Positions 41,648-51,117 are shown, counted from the first letter of the stretch. The stretch: 64,000 bases of DNA from Desertimonas sp963786985 (GCA_963786985.1 CAWBBL010000015.1:124001-188000); one strand, 5' to 3'. Numbers and translations are program-made. The notes: generated by a model from the letters alone, not told the origin.

Positions 41648-43012
41648 GTGGGAATCGCCATGCTGATCGCACCGGCGTTTCCGAACGACGACGACAGTCC
41701 GCCGCCACTCGACCCGGATCTCGGCGGCGACACGACTCGGCACAGCACGACGCGCACCTCGTTCAGCTTCCCGGCGCCGAACCTCACCCGCGATGAGCGG
41801 CGCACGTTCGAGGTCGGCGACAGCCTGTTCAACCAGAACTGGGTGACGGCCCCGGCCTCGACCGATGCCCGTGACGGACTCGGTCCGATGTTCAACGCCC
41901 AGGCCTGCTCGTCGTGCCATGTTCTCGACGGTCGCGGTGTCCCGCCGACCCCGACGGGTGACACGGTCCCGATCGGCCTGCTGCTCCGCCTGTCCGTGCC
42001 GGGGGAGACGCCGACCGGCGCCCCAGCCGACCATCCCGTCTACGGCGGTCAGCTGCAGGACCGGTCGGTCCTCGGCGTTCCGGCGGAGGGGACGCTCGAC
42101 GTCAGTTTCACGACCGTCGAGGGCACGTACGCCGACGGCACCCCGTACACCCTCGTCGCACCGACCTTCGCGATCGGCGATCCGCAGTTCGGCGAGTTGG
42201 GCGACGACACGATGTTCTCGCCACGCCTCGCACCGCAGGTGATCGGCATGGGTCTGCTCGAGGAGATCCCGGCTGACGACATCTTGGCCGCCGCCGATCC
42301 CGACGACACCGATGGGGACGGGATCTCCGGGCGGCCCAACCGCGTGTGGGACGAAGGCGCCGAGGCGCTCGTGCTCGGTCGGTTCGGCTGGAAGGCCAAT
42401 GTGGCCACGGTCGAGCAACAGATCGCCGGAGCGTTCCACGGTGACCTTGGAATCACCTCGTCGTTGCATCCCGAGCAGGACTGCACGGACGTGCAGGAAG
42501 CGTGCGCCGCGGCGATCGGCGGCGGTGACCCGGAGCTGATCGACGAACAACTCGCCAACGTGACGTTCTACGGACGCACGCTGTCAGTGCCGGCGATGCG
42601 CGATGTCGACTCGCCGGAGGTGATTGACGGGGCCGCCCTGTTCGACTCGTTCGGGTGCGCGTCCTGCCACACCCCGACGCACCACACCGGCGACAGCGAC
42701 GTCGCCACACTCGCCAACCAGGAGATCCACCCGTACACCGATCTGCTCCTCCACGACATGGGCCCGGGGCTCGCCGACGGTCGGCCGGACTTCGAGGCGA
42801 CCGGCGAAGAATGGCGCACACCGCCGCTCTGGGGCATCGGCCTCGTCGACGACCTCGCCGGGGCGCGCTACCTGCTCCACGACGGACGGGCGGCGACGAT
42901 CGAGGAAGCGATCCTCTGGCACGGCGGCGAGGGGGAGGACGCGGCGACCGCCTTTCGTGAGGCGGCGGTGGAGGATCGACGCCGGTTGCTCGCCTTCGTC
43001 GAGGCGCTGTGA
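41648..43012 (+). CDS. Di-heme oxidoreductase (DUF1111-type, CxxCH x2)
   Basis: Seen: 454 residues. Two heme c motifs are ACSSCH (Cys87, Cys90, His91) and GCASCH (Cys337, Cys340, His341). Other family signatures are LAPQVIGMGLLEEIPA and DTDGDGISGRPNRVWD. Known: the family, also called thiol oxidoreductase, is often encoded beside imelysin genes. The protein needs export and heme c attachment. The GTG at 41648 gives a very short signal peptide; an upstream CTG at the imelysin stop would give a longer one, so the start is uncertain. Confidence 0.85.
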   Translation: MGIAMLIAPAFPNDDDSPPPLDPDLGGDTTRHSTTRTSFSFPAPNLTRDERRTFEVGDSLFNQNWVTAPASTDARDGLGPMFNAQACSSCHVLDGRGVPPTPTGDTVPIGLLLRLSVPGETPTGAPADHPVYGGQLQDRSVLGVPAEGTLDVSFTTVEGTYADGTPYTLVAPTFAIGDPQFGELGDDTMFSPRLAPQVIGMGLLEEIPADDILAAADPDDTDGDGISGRPNRVWDEGAEALVLGRFGWKANVATVEQQIAGAFHGDLGITSSLHPEQDCTDVQEACAAAIGGGDPELIDEQLANVTFYGRTLSVPAMRDVDSPEVIDGAALFDSFGCASCHTPTHHTGDSDVATLANQEIHPYTDLLLHDMGPGLADGRPDFEATGEEWRTPPLWGIGLVDDLAGARYLLHDGRAATIEEAILWHGGEGEDAATAFREAAVEDRRRLLAFVEAL

Positions 43013-43977
43013 GTCGGCGCCGCCCAGCGACCGCCGCTGCAGCGGCACTCGCCATTCTGGTGGTGGCCGCCGGCTGCGGCGAAGATCCGCCGTCACGAGC
43101 CGACGTGCTCGGCGAGCTGGCCGACGAGGTGGTGATTCCGGGATTCGAGTCATTCGCCGGCGCGGCGAGCGATCTCACCGAGCAGGTCGACGAGTCCTGT
43201 GAGTCGGCCGACGACGAGGCGATCGACGAAGTGCTGGCGAGCATCGAGGCGACACGCCGGCAGTGGTTGACCACCCAGGCGACCTGGACCGGGCCGGTGA
43301 TGGAACGGCGATCACCGGCGGTCGTCGACTGGCCGGTTCGGGTCGCCGACATCGAGGCGCTCATCGAGCGGTCGGCGCCGGGGGAGATCACGGCAGACGT
43401 CATCGGCAACAACGTCGGTGCCGACACCCGCGGGCTGACGGCGATGCGCTGGGTGCTGTCCCACGATGACGTCGCCGAACTGCTCGGCGACGAGCGATGG
43501 TGCGACTACCTGCGCGCCAACGCCGAGGTGATCACGTCGGAAGCTGACCTGATCGTCGCCGACTGGACCGACTCCTTCGACGGCGGCGACGCCTTCGGCG
43601 ACATCATCGCCGATGACGCCGAAGCCGACACGTGGCTGGAGATGCTCGTCAACGACAGCATCTTCCTCGTCCACAAGCTCACCGAGGAACCACGTGACGA
43701 AGGCGATCTGCCTCCGGCCGATGTAGCCGCTGATCGCAGCGCCCAACTCGAGGGGATCGATGAGGTGTACGACGCCCTCGAGCCGCTGCTCGGTGACGAC
43801 CTGGCCGAGCGCCTCGGCGACGAGATCGAGGCCGCCGAGGAGGCGTTCGCGGCAGGCGACCTCGATGAGGGGCGGGCCCGAGCCGCCGACGTCGAGGCGA
43901 CGTTGGCGACCGAGGTGGCGGCGCGTCTCGACGTCACGATCGGCTTCTCCGATGCTGACGGCGACAGCGCCGGCTGA
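43009..43977 (+). CDS. Second imelysin-like lipoprotein
   Basis: Seen: 322 residues. The lipobox is LVVAAGC (Cys about 23). The mature region is helical with WLTTQATWTGPVMERRSPAVV and the paired helices of the imelysin fold, but a clear GxHxxE motif is absent; the AMRWVLSHDDVAELL segment may occupy its place. Known: paired imelysin genes around a di-heme oxidoreductase are common; the second copy is often divergent. It overlaps the oxidoreductase by 4 bases and the next gene by 26 bases. Confidence 0.72.
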   Translation: MSRRRPATAAAAALAILVVAAGCGEDPPSRADVLGELADEVVIPGFESFAGAASDLTEQVDESCESADDEAIDEVLASIEATRRQWLTTQATWTGPVMERRSPAVVDWPVRVADIEALIERSAPGEITADVIGNNVGADTRGLTAMRWVLSHDDVAELLGDERWCDYLRANAEVITSEADLIVADWTDSFDGGDAFGDIIADDAEADTWLEMLVNDSIFLVHKLTEEPRDEGDLPPADVAADRSAQLEGIDEVYDALEPLLGDDLAERLGDEIEAAEEAFAAGDLDEGRARAADVEATLATEVAARLDVTIGFSDADGDSAG

Positions 43978-45334
43978 GTCCCGGCCGGCACCGCGGCCGG
44001 CGCAGCCCAAGGCCGGCCCGTGGCGACCGGTCGACGCCTCGTCCGTCGTCGCCTTCCGCGTGGCGATGGGAGTGCTCGGCGCGTTCAGCGCGGCGCGGTT
44101 CCTGGCCAAGGGCTGGGTCGAGCCGCTGTACCTCGCGCCGGAACACCACCTGACGTACCCCTGGTTCACCTGGGTGAGGCCGCTGGCCGGTCCGGTGATG
44201 TACGCCGTCGTGGCGGCGATGGTCCCTCTCGGGCTGGCCGTTGCCGCCGGCCGCCGGACGCGGCTCGCCGCCGCAGGTTTCGTGCTGGCATTCACCTACT
44301 GCGAACTGATCGACGCCGCCCTCTATCTCAATCACTACTGGTTCGTCACCCTGACGTTCGGTCTCCTCGCTGTGCTGCCGACGAGTGGCCGGTCGACGGT
44401 CCCCGTGCTGGTTGTGTGGGCGTTCAGATGGCAGGTGGGGATCGTGTACGTCATGGCCGGCCTCGCCAAGCTCAATGCTGATTGGTTGATGAAGGGTGAG
44501 CCGATGACGACATGGCTCGCGTCACGAACCGGCACGCCGGTCATCGGTGCGATGTTCGACGATCCCTCCATCGGGCTCGGCGCCAGCTGGCTCGGCGCCG
44601 CCTTCGACCTGACGATCGTCGGCTGGCTCGCGTGGCGACGCTCCCGGCCGTTTGCCTATGTCGCCCTCGTGGCGTTCCACGTCCTCACGTGGCGGCTGTT
44701 CGCCATCGGCGTCTTCCCGTGGGTGATGATCGCCGCCACGACGATCTTCTTCGCTCCCGACTGGCCGCGGCGCTTCCCGATTCCCGTTCTGGGCGGCCTC
44801 CGGTCCAATCCCGAACCTGGGCGGCCTGCGGTCCGGAAACGGGCCGTTCGGCCGCCCAGTTCGCCTTCCCAGCGCCGTTGGCTGCTCGCCGCGGCAGGCC
44901 TGTGGGCGGCGCTGCAGGTGGCCGTTCCGCTGCGCCACCTTGCCTACGCCGGCGACGTGCGCTGGACCGAGGAGGGCTACTACGGCTCGTTCCGGGTCAT
45001 GCTCACGGAGAAGGCCGGGCTGTTGCGATTCACCGTCACCGATCCGGCGACGGCGCAGACCTGGACGGTCGACCCGGCCACCGTGCTCACCGACTGGCAG
45101 GCGCGCCAGGCGGCCATCCGGCCGGAGTTGGCAGTGGCCGCCGCCCATCTGGTCGCCGACGACTTCGCCGGCCGCGGCCATGACGACGTCATCGTCCAGG
45201 CAGACTCGTGGGTGTCGTTCAACGGTCGTCAGCGTCAACGAATGATCGACCCGCGGGCCGATCTGGCAGATCTCGGCAGGCGCGCCCGGACGTCGACCTA
45301 CGTGCTGGAGCTGGACCCGCCGACGCGCGACTGA
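43952..45334 (+). CDS. HTTM (vitamin K-dependent carboxylase-like) membrane protein
   Basis: Seen: 460 residues with about eight membrane helices in the first 285 and a soluble C-terminal part (about 330-460). The HTTM signature region includes WFTWVRPLAG, AALYLNHYWFVTLTFGLLAVLP and RWQVGIVYVMAGLAKLNADWL. Known: HTTM proteins resemble the membrane part of gamma-glutamyl carboxylase; bacterial members have no established substrate. ATG 43952 overlaps the preceding gene by 26 bases, so translation is coupled. A palindromic DNA element lies in the linker at about residues 280-303. Confidence 0.8.
   Translation: MLTATAPAESRPAPRPAQPKAGPWRPVDASSVVAFRVAMGVLGAFSAARFLAKGWVEPLYLAPEHHLTYPWFTWVRPLAGPVMYAVVAAMVPLGLAVAAGRRTRLAAAGFVLAFTYCELIDAALYLNHYWFVTLTFGLLAVLPTSGRSTVPVLVVWAFRWQVGIVYVMAGLAKLNADWLMKGEPMTTWLASRTGTPVIGAMFDDPSIGLGASWLGAAFDLTIVGWLAWRRSRPFAYVALVAFHVLTWRLFAIGVFPWVMIAATTIFFAPDWPRRFPIPVLGGLRSNPEPGRPAVRKRAVRPPSSPSQRRWLLAAAGLWAALQVAVPLRHLAYAGDVRWTEEGYYGSFRVMLTEKAGLLRFTVTDPATAQTWTVDPATVLTDWQARQAAIRPELAVAAAHLVADDFAGRGHDDVIVQADSWVSFNGRQRQRMIDPRADLADLGRRARTSTYVLELDPPTRD
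44789..44859. repeat. Three-arm palindromic element inside the HTTM gene
   Basis: CTGGGCGGCC occurs at 44789-44798 and 44817-44826 as direct copies 28 bases apart and as the inverted GGCCGCCCAG at 44850-44859, a perfect 10-base stem partner. The copies are read in different frames in the protein, so similarity is at DNA level. It lies in a predicted cytoplasmic, Pro/Arg-rich linker. Confidence 0.7.
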
Positions 45335-45348
45335 CACGACGGGCCTGG

Positions 45349-45909
45349 GTGTGGTTACTGCCCCTCGTACCGGTGATCGCCGGGGCCGTCGCCATCGCCA
45401 TGGCCGTGCGCAGCGACGATGACGAACCTGCGGCGATCGAGCTGACCTCGTCGGCCGCCGACTTCACGACTGCCGACGGGCTCGTCGCCGGCAGCGATCT
45501 CGTCGTTGCCGCCACGGTGGTCGACGTCGCCGACGGCCGGCAGATCTCGGCGCCGGGCGACCCGTCGGCCGCGATTCGCACGCGATTGCTGGTCCTCGAC
45601 GTGTCCGACGTCCTGGCCGGGTCGGTGAGCGGCGACGTGATCGTCGAAGAACCAGCCACCGTCGGCGACGGGACACCCGTCGTCGTCGACGGAATGCAAC
45701 CGATCGACGTCGGCGACGCGGCCGTGTGGTTCCTCGTGGCCGGTGACGCCGAGACGATGCCGTACTACGCCGTCGTCAACCGCCAAGGCCGCTACGTGGT
45801 GACCGGCGACAAGTTGCGTGCCGCCTCCGACGATGCCCTGAGCACAGAGCTCGCCGAACTCGGGATGCCTGGACTGACCGACCGCGTCGAGCGGCTGGTC
45901 GACGGGTAG
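45349..45909 (+). CDS. Membrane-anchored hypothetical protein
   Basis: Seen: 186 residues from GTG 45349. A single hydrophobic N-terminal segment (WLLPLVPVIAGAVAIAMAV) is followed by an acidic extracellular domain with beta-rich repeats such as LVAGSDLVVAATVVDVAD and GDAAVWFLVAGDAE. No family is recognised. It follows the HTTM gene by 14 bases and is probably its operon partner. An alternative CTG at 45331 would overlap the HTTM stop. Function unknown. Confidence 0.62.
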   Translation: MWLLPLVPVIAGAVAIAMAVRSDDDEPAAIELTSSAADFTTADGLVAGSDLVVAATVVDVADGRQISAPGDPSAAIRTRLLVLDVSDVLAGSVSGDVIVEEPATVGDGTPVVVDGMQPIDVGDAAVWFLVAGDAETMPYYAVVNRQGRYVVTGDKLRAASDDALSTELAELGMPGLTDRVERLVDG

Positions 45910-45925
45910 CGCAACAGGTCGGCTC

Positions 45926-45931
45926 TACAGT
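45926..45931 (+). promoter_or_regulatory. -10 element for leaderless DhaL-type gene
   Basis: TACAGT ends 7 nt before GTG 45939. An in-frame GTG at 45930 overlaps the box and is less likely. Confidence 0.45.
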
Positions 45932-45938
45932 GAACGTC

Positions 45939-47630
45939 GTGCCAACACTCGAGGTGCTCGGTGTCGACGCCCTTCGCGACACGGTCAGCACGTTCCGCGA
46001 CGCCGTCAACGCCCACGCCGCGCGGATCAACAGGCTCAACGTGTATCCCGTTCCGGACGGCGACACGGGTACGAACATGGCGCGCACCCTCGACGGTGTC
46101 GTGGCCGAGATGGACAAGGCACCGGCCGATCTCGGCGCCACGTGCGATGCGATCAGCTACGGCGCCCTGATGGGTGCCCGAGGCAACAGCGGGGTGATCG
46201 TGTCGCAGATCCTGCGCGGGGTCGCGTCGACGCTGAAGTCCGCCGACCAGGCGACCGGCGCGGTCGTTGCCGCGGCCTTGGAAGCGGCGACCGCCGGGGC
46301 CTACGCCGCCGTGCTCACACCCGTCGAGGGGACGATCCTGACCGTCGTGCGGGCGTCCGCCGAAGCCGCCCGCAAGGCAGCCGATTCCGGCGAGCCACTC
46401 GACGACGTCCTGCGTCAGGCGCGGGTCGGCGGCCAGACGGCTCTCGATCAGACACCCGACCTGCTTCCCGTGCTGCGCGACGCCGGCGTCGTCGACGCCG
46501 GGGGAGCAGGGTATTTGCTGTTGCTCGACGCCGCCCTTCATGTCGTTGCCGACGAACCGCTGCCGGAGGTCGAGCCGGACACCGGAGGCGGCGTGGTCGG
46601 CGCCGCGTTCGACGCCGTCGCCCACCGCACGTCGGGAGTCGATGGCGAGCTGGACGTCAGCGAGCAGCGCTACGAGGTGATGTTCCTCTGTCACCTCGAC
46701 GATCCGAACATCGAGGCGCTCAAGCAGGGGTGGGGGGCGATCGGCGACTCGATCGTCGTCGTCGGCGGCGACGGGATGTGGAACTGCCACGTGCACACCA
46801 ACGACATCGGAGCGGCGATCGAGACGGCGCTCGACCTCGACGGGCGTCCATTCCAGATCCGCGTCACCGACCTGTTCGAGGAGGTCGCCGCCGAGCACGC
46901 CAGCCGCGAAGCCGGTCTCGTCGCTTCGATGGCCGCGGACGACACCATCCCCGGGGTCGACTTGCCGGCCGTGACCTGCGCGGCCGTCGCCGTCAGCAGT
47001 GGCCCGGGCATCGGCGCGCTGTTCCGCGACCTCGGCGTGCAGGTCATCGTCTCCGGGGGCCAGACCCTCAACCCGTCGACGGCCGAGTTGCTCGCCGCCG
47101 TCGAGCAGGCCAACGCCAGCCAGGTCGTCCTGCTCCCGGGCAACAAGAACATCATCCCCGTCGCCGAACAGGTCGACGCCCTCACCGCCAAGACCGTGCG
47201 TGTCGTGCCGACCCGGTCGATGCCCGAGGGACTCGCCGCGTTGATGGCCTACGACCCCGAGGTCGACGCCCCGGCCAACGTGCTGCCGATGCGCCGGGCT
47301 GCCGAGGCCGTGCTCACCGGAGAGGTGACCCAGGCCGTACGGTCCTCGAAGACGCCGGCCGGCGACGTCGCTGCGGGCGACTGGCTGGGCATCGTGCGCG
47401 GTGACGGCATCGTTGCCGTCGGTGGCGACGTCGCCGCCGCCACCAAGGCGCTGTTCGAGCACCTCGTGGATGATTCTCGGGAGCTGATCACGTTGATCAC
47501 CGGCAGTGACGCCGACGCCGAGGTCACTGCCGAGCTGTCGAGCTGGATCGCCGAGCGCTTTCCCGAGGTCGAGTTGGAGGTCCACACCGGCGGCCAACCG
47601 CTGTATCCGTACCTCGTCGGGGTGGAGTGA
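45939..47630 (+). CDS. DhaL/FakA-like kinase (DAK phosphatase domain protein)
   Basis: Seen: 563 residues. The N-terminal DhaL domain (to about residue 200) has the Asp-rich metal loop NVYPVPDGDTGTNM and GARGNSGVIVSQ. The second half resembles the FakA_C / Dak1_2 domains (SSGPGIGALFRDLGVQV, GGQTLNPSTAELLAAV, LLPGNKNIIP). Known: FakA phosphorylates fatty acids held by DegV-type FakB proteins; in many actinobacteria the gene stands before recG without a known FakB. No FakB is in this window. It overlaps recG by 4 bases. Confidence 0.84.
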   Translation: MPTLEVLGVDALRDTVSTFRDAVNAHAARINRLNVYPVPDGDTGTNMARTLDGVVAEMDKAPADLGATCDAISYGALMGARGNSGVIVSQILRGVASTLKSADQATGAVVAAALEAATAGAYAAVLTPVEGTILTVVRASAEAARKAADSGEPLDDVLRQARVGGQTALDQTPDLLPVLRDAGVVDAGGAGYLLLLDAALHVVADEPLPEVEPDTGGGVVGAAFDAVAHRTSGVDGELDVSEQRYEVMFLCHLDDPNIEALKQGWGAIGDSIVVVGGDGMWNCHVHTNDIGAAIETALDLDGRPFQIRVTDLFEEVAAEHASREAGLVASMAADDTIPGVDLPAVTCAAVAVSSGPGIGALFRDLGVQVIVSGGQTLNPSTAELLAAVEQANASQVVLLPGNKNIIPVAEQVDALTAKTVRVVPTRSMPEGLAALMAYDPEVDAPANVLPMRRAAEAVLTGEVTQAVRSSKTPAGDVAAGDWLGIVRGDGIVAVGGDVAAATKALFEHLVDDSRELITLITGSDADAEVTAELSSWIAERFPEVELEVHTGGQPLYPYLVGVE

Positions 47631-49756
47631 GCGCAGCCGGGATCACGCTGCGCGAGCTCGACGGCCACCACGTCAGCGAGCTGCGCGGCGTCGGCGAGCG
47701 CAAGCGTGACGCGCTCAAGGCGTTCGGCATCGAGTCCGTCCTCGATCTGTTGATGAGCTATCCGCGGCGGTGGGTCGACCGCACCAACGAAGCTCGCGTC
47801 GCCGACCTCGTGCCGGGCACCGAGGCCCTCGTCCTGGTCAGCGTCCGCTCTGCTCACCGGCGCACGACGCGCAACCGGCGCACGATCGTCGAGGCGGTGG
47901 TCGGTGACGGCACCGGGCGACTGCACGTCGTGTTCTTCAACCAACCGTGGCGCGAGCGCCAGCTCGTCGAAGGGCTCAACATCGCTCTGTTCGGCTCCGT
48001 CGACCTGTACCGCGGCGGCCTGCAAATGACGAACCCGATCGTCGACCTGATCGGCGACCGCACCGGGCGCATCGTTCCGATCTACCCGCAGAGCGAGAAG
48101 GTCCAGCTCTCCACGTGGGAGCTCGCCGGGTGGGTCGAAAGCGCCCTCGACCGCTGCCAGCCGCGCGGTATCGCCGACCCGCTGCGTGACGACATCCGGA
48201 CGCGGCTGACGCTCGTCGACCGAGGAACGGCGCTCCGGTCGATCCACCTGCCAGAGACCATCGACGCCAAGAACGATGCCCGTCGGCGACTGGCGTTCGA
48301 CGAGCTGCTGCGCGTCCAGCTCGTGCTCGTACGGCGCAAGCGGGAGATCGAGGCGAACTCGATCGGCTTCGCGCACGAGGTCGACGGCGAGCTCGTGCAA
48401 CGCTTCCACGCCGCGCTGCCGTATGACCTGACGGCCGCCCAGCGTCGAGTCATCGGCGAGATCGACGCCGATCTCGCCTCGCCCCGCCCGATGCACCGCT
48501 TGTTGCAGGGCGACGTCGGCTCCGGCAAGACCGTTGTCGCCGTCACGGCGTTGCTGGGCGCCGTGCAGTCGTCCAATCAGGGAGCCCTGATGGCTCCCAC
48601 CGAGGTCCTCGCCGAACAGCACCTGCAGTCGGTACGTGCCCTGCTCGCCGATCTCGCTGTCCCCGACCCCGACAACCTGTTCGGCGATCGCCCGCTGCGC
48701 GTCGAGTTGCTCACCAACAAGGTCACCGGCACCGCCCGCAAGCAACTGCTCGCCGACCTCGCCTCCGGCGCCATCGACCTGGTGATCGGCACGCACGCCC
48801 TGATCCAGACGGCCGTCGACTTCCATCGGCTCAGCGTCGTGGTGATCGACGAGCAGCATCGCTTCGGCGTCGAACAGCGCGCCGCGCTGCGCGACAAGGC
48901 CGGCGGCGCCGTACCCGATGTCCTCGTGATGACGGCGACACCGATCCCGCGCACCGCCGCGATGACCGTGTACGGCGACCTCGACGTCAGCGTCCTCGAC
49001 GAGCTGCCCCCCGGACGCACGCCGATCGAGACGACCAGTGCCGTGACCCCACTCGATCGAGCCCTGGCGTGGGACACGGTGCGCTCCGAGGTGGCGGCGG
49101 GACGCCAGGCCTACGTCGTCTGCCCGCTGATCGAGGATTCCGACAAGCTGGAGGTGGCCTCGGCCGAGGAGACCTTCGCCCGCCTCGCCGAGGACGAGTT
49201 GCGCGGCCTGCGCCTTGGCCTGTTGCACGGGCGGATGAAGTCTGCCGAGAAGGACGACGTGATGGCTCGCTTCCGCGCTGGGGAGCTCCAGGTGCTCGTG
49301 GCCACCACCGTCATCGAGGTAGGAGTCGACGTCCCGAATGCGACCGTGATGGTGATCCTCGACGCCGACCGCTTCGGCATCGCCCAGCTCCACCAGCTCC
49401 GCGGCCGCGTCGGCCGGGGCACGGCGACGTCGCAGTGCTGGTTGCTGTCGGAGGAGCGGCCCGAAGGCGTCAGTCCGCGGATCGCCGCGGTCGTCGCGTC
49501 GAACGACGGCTTCCAACTCGCCGAGGTCGACCTCCAACTGCGCGGCGAGGGCACGATCATGAGCACCGCCCAGAAGGGCCGCAGCGACCTGCGCCTGGCG
49601 TCCCTGCGCACGGATGCCGAGCTGATTCGTACGGCGCGCGAGGTGGCCTTCGAGATCGTCGACGCCGATCCCGAGCTGGACAAGCACGGCGAACTGGCCG
49701 ACGAACTCGACTTACTGCTCAGCGCCGACGAGGAAGAGTTCCTCACCAAGAACTGA
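47627..49756 (+). CDS. recG: ATP-dependent DNA helicase RecG
   Basis: Seen: 709 residues. An N-terminal OB-fold wedge domain (about residues 60-140) is followed by helicase motifs LLQGDVGSGKTVVA (I), MAPTEVLAEQHL (Ia), VVVIDEQHRFGVEQR (II), VMTATPIPRTAA (III) and VATTVIEVGVDVPNAT / QLHQLRGRVGRG in the second lobe. Known: RecG reverses stalled forks and branch-migrates Holliday junctions. GTG start, overlapping the DhaL stop. Confidence 0.96.
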   Translation: MSAAGITLRELDGHHVSELRGVGERKRDALKAFGIESVLDLLMSYPRRWVDRTNEARVADLVPGTEALVLVSVRSAHRRTTRNRRTIVEAVVGDGTGRLHVVFFNQPWRERQLVEGLNIALFGSVDLYRGGLQMTNPIVDLIGDRTGRIVPIYPQSEKVQLSTWELAGWVESALDRCQPRGIADPLRDDIRTRLTLVDRGTALRSIHLPETIDAKNDARRRLAFDELLRVQLVLVRRKREIEANSIGFAHEVDGELVQRFHAALPYDLTAAQRRVIGEIDADLASPRPMHRLLQGDVGSGKTVVAVTALLGAVQSSNQGALMAPTEVLAEQHLQSVRALLADLAVPDPDNLFGDRPLRVELLTNKVTGTARKQLLADLASGAIDLVIGTHALIQTAVDFHRLSVVVIDEQHRFGVEQRAALRDKAGGAVPDVLVMTATPIPRTAAMTVYGDLDVSVLDELPPGRTPIETTSAVTPLDRALAWDTVRSEVAAGRQAYVVCPLIEDSDKLEVASAEETFARLAEDELRGLRLGLLHGRMKSAEKDDVMARFRAGELQVLVATTVIEVGVDVPNATVMVILDADRFGIAQLHQLRGRVGRGTATSQCWLLSEERPEGVSPRIAAVVASNDGFQLAEVDLQLRGEGTIMSTAQKGRSDLRLASLRTDAELIRTAREVAFEIVDADPELDKHGELADELDLLLSADEEEFLTKN

Positions 49757-49768
49757 GGACATGATGAG

Positions 49769-50443
49769 ATGGTGAAGATGGCTGGCTTCAGTGGATTCCC
49801 GCCGGACGCCCTCGATTTCTTCGTCGAGCTGGAAGGCCACAACGAGCGGGCGTGGTGGCAGGCCAACAAGCCGCGGTTCGACACCTCCGTCGGCGAGCCG
49901 ATGCGTGCGCTGCTCGACGTGCTCGAGCCGGAGTTCGGGGTGTTCAAGGTGTTCCGGATGAACCGGGACGTGCGCTTCTCCGCCGACAAGTCGCCGTACA
50001 AGACCGCCCATGCGGCGATGACCGAGAGTGACGGGGGCGCCGCCAACTACGTCCAGGTCAGCGCCACGGGGCTGATGGTCGGCGCCGGGATCTACCACAT
50101 GGCCGGCGATCAACTCGACCGGTACCGTGCGGCGGTCGGCGACGAGCGCACGGGGGTGGAGGTCGAGGCGGCGATTGCCGCCGCCCGCAACGCGCGTCTC
50201 GACATCGCCGGCATCGAGCCGGCGCTGGCCACCGCGCCGCGCGGCTGGCCGCGGGACCACCCGCGGATCGGTCTGTTGCGGATGAAGGGACTGATCACCG
50301 TGCGCGACTTCGGCGCCCCGGCGTGGGTGCACACCCGCCGGGCGGCGAACGAGGTGGCCAAGGCGTGGCGCGCCGGCGCCCCGGTGTCGAAGTGGCTGGA
50401 GGCCCACGTCGGCCCGACCGAGGAGGCACCACGATCTCGATGA
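49769..50443 (+). CDS. DUF2461 (TIGR02453) family protein
   Basis: Seen: 224 residues with family segments FSGFPPDALDFFVELEGHNERAWW near the start and FKVFRMNRDVRFSADKSPYKT. There is no known catalytic motif. Known: the family is widespread and unassigned. ATG 49769 is 12 bases after recG; ATG 50440 of a possible longer TlpA start overlaps its end. Transcription with recG is probable. Confidence 0.85.
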   Translation: MVKMAGFSGFPPDALDFFVELEGHNERAWWQANKPRFDTSVGEPMRALLDVLEPEFGVFKVFRMNRDVRFSADKSPYKTAHAAMTESDGGAANYVQVSATGLMVGAGIYHMAGDQLDRYRAAVGDERTGVEVEAAIAAARNARLDIAGIEPALATAPRGWPRDHPRIGLLRMKGLITVRDFGAPAWVHTRRAANEVAKAWRAGAPVSKWLEAHVGPTEEAPRSR

Positions 50444-50496
50444 CATCGGACCAATCCGGCATGCTCCCGGCTACGAACCCGTGGGGGAGGAGAACC

Positions 50497-51117
50497 ATGC
50501 CATCGCTCGCCACGGTCGCCGTCGTCGCCGCACTTTGCGTCGGCGCCCCGTCGACGACGTCCGCCACGGCCCCGCCCAACTCCTCGACGCCGCCCGCGGC
50601 CGGGCCGTGTGCACCGCCGGATGAATCGGCACCACCCGCAACAACCGCCGACCTGCCGGCGTGGCAGAGCCTGCCGATCGTCGACGTCGACGGGGCGACG
50701 TTCACGCTCGCCGACTGCATCGGGTCGCCGGTGCTCGTCGAGCTGTTCGCCACGTGGTGCAGCAACTGCCGGCAGCAGCTTCCGAAGACCCAGGAAGCGG
50801 CTGTCAGGATGGGCGACGGTGCCGCCGTGATCGCCTTGAGTGTGGAGACCGACCTGGCACCCGACGCCGTCGCCCAGTACGCCGTCGACAACGAGCTTCC
50901 CGACATCCGCTTCGCCGTGATGAGTCCGGAGCTGCTCGCCGCCTTCGTCGACACGTTCGGCAACACGGCGGCCAACCCGCCGAGCACCCCGAAGATCGTC
51001 ATCGACGCCACTGGCGCCGCCGGCGAGCTGACGACGGGTCAGGAGAGCACCGACGAGCTCGTCGAGCAGCTCACCGCGGCGTCGGCCCCGCATGCCACCG
51101 CGACCACCGAGGGCTGA
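50497..51117 (+). CDS. Secreted thioredoxin-like (TlpA-type) protein
   Basis: Seen: 206 residues from ATG 50497, preceded by GGGGAGGAGAACC. A signal peptide (about 1-25) is followed by a Pro/Ser/Thr-rich spacer and a thioredoxin fold with active site FATWCSNCRQQLP, cis-Pro in PSTPKIVI, and VLVELFATW. The enclosed CxxC is CSNC. Known: TlpA-type proteins reduce heme-c apoproteins or copper sites outside the membrane. The next gene is CcdA, the usual electron donor. Upstream in-frame starts are possible but lack a ribosome site. Confidence 0.84.
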   Translation: MPSLATVAVVAALCVGAPSTTSATAPPNSSTPPAAGPCAPPDESAPPATTADLPAWQSLPIVDVDGATFTLADCIGSPVLVELFATWCSNCRQQLPKTQEAAVRMGDGAAVIALSVETDLAPDAVAQYAVDNELPDIRFAVMSPELLAAFVDTFGNTAANPPSTPKIVIDATGAAGELTTGQESTDELVEQLTAASAPHATATTEG

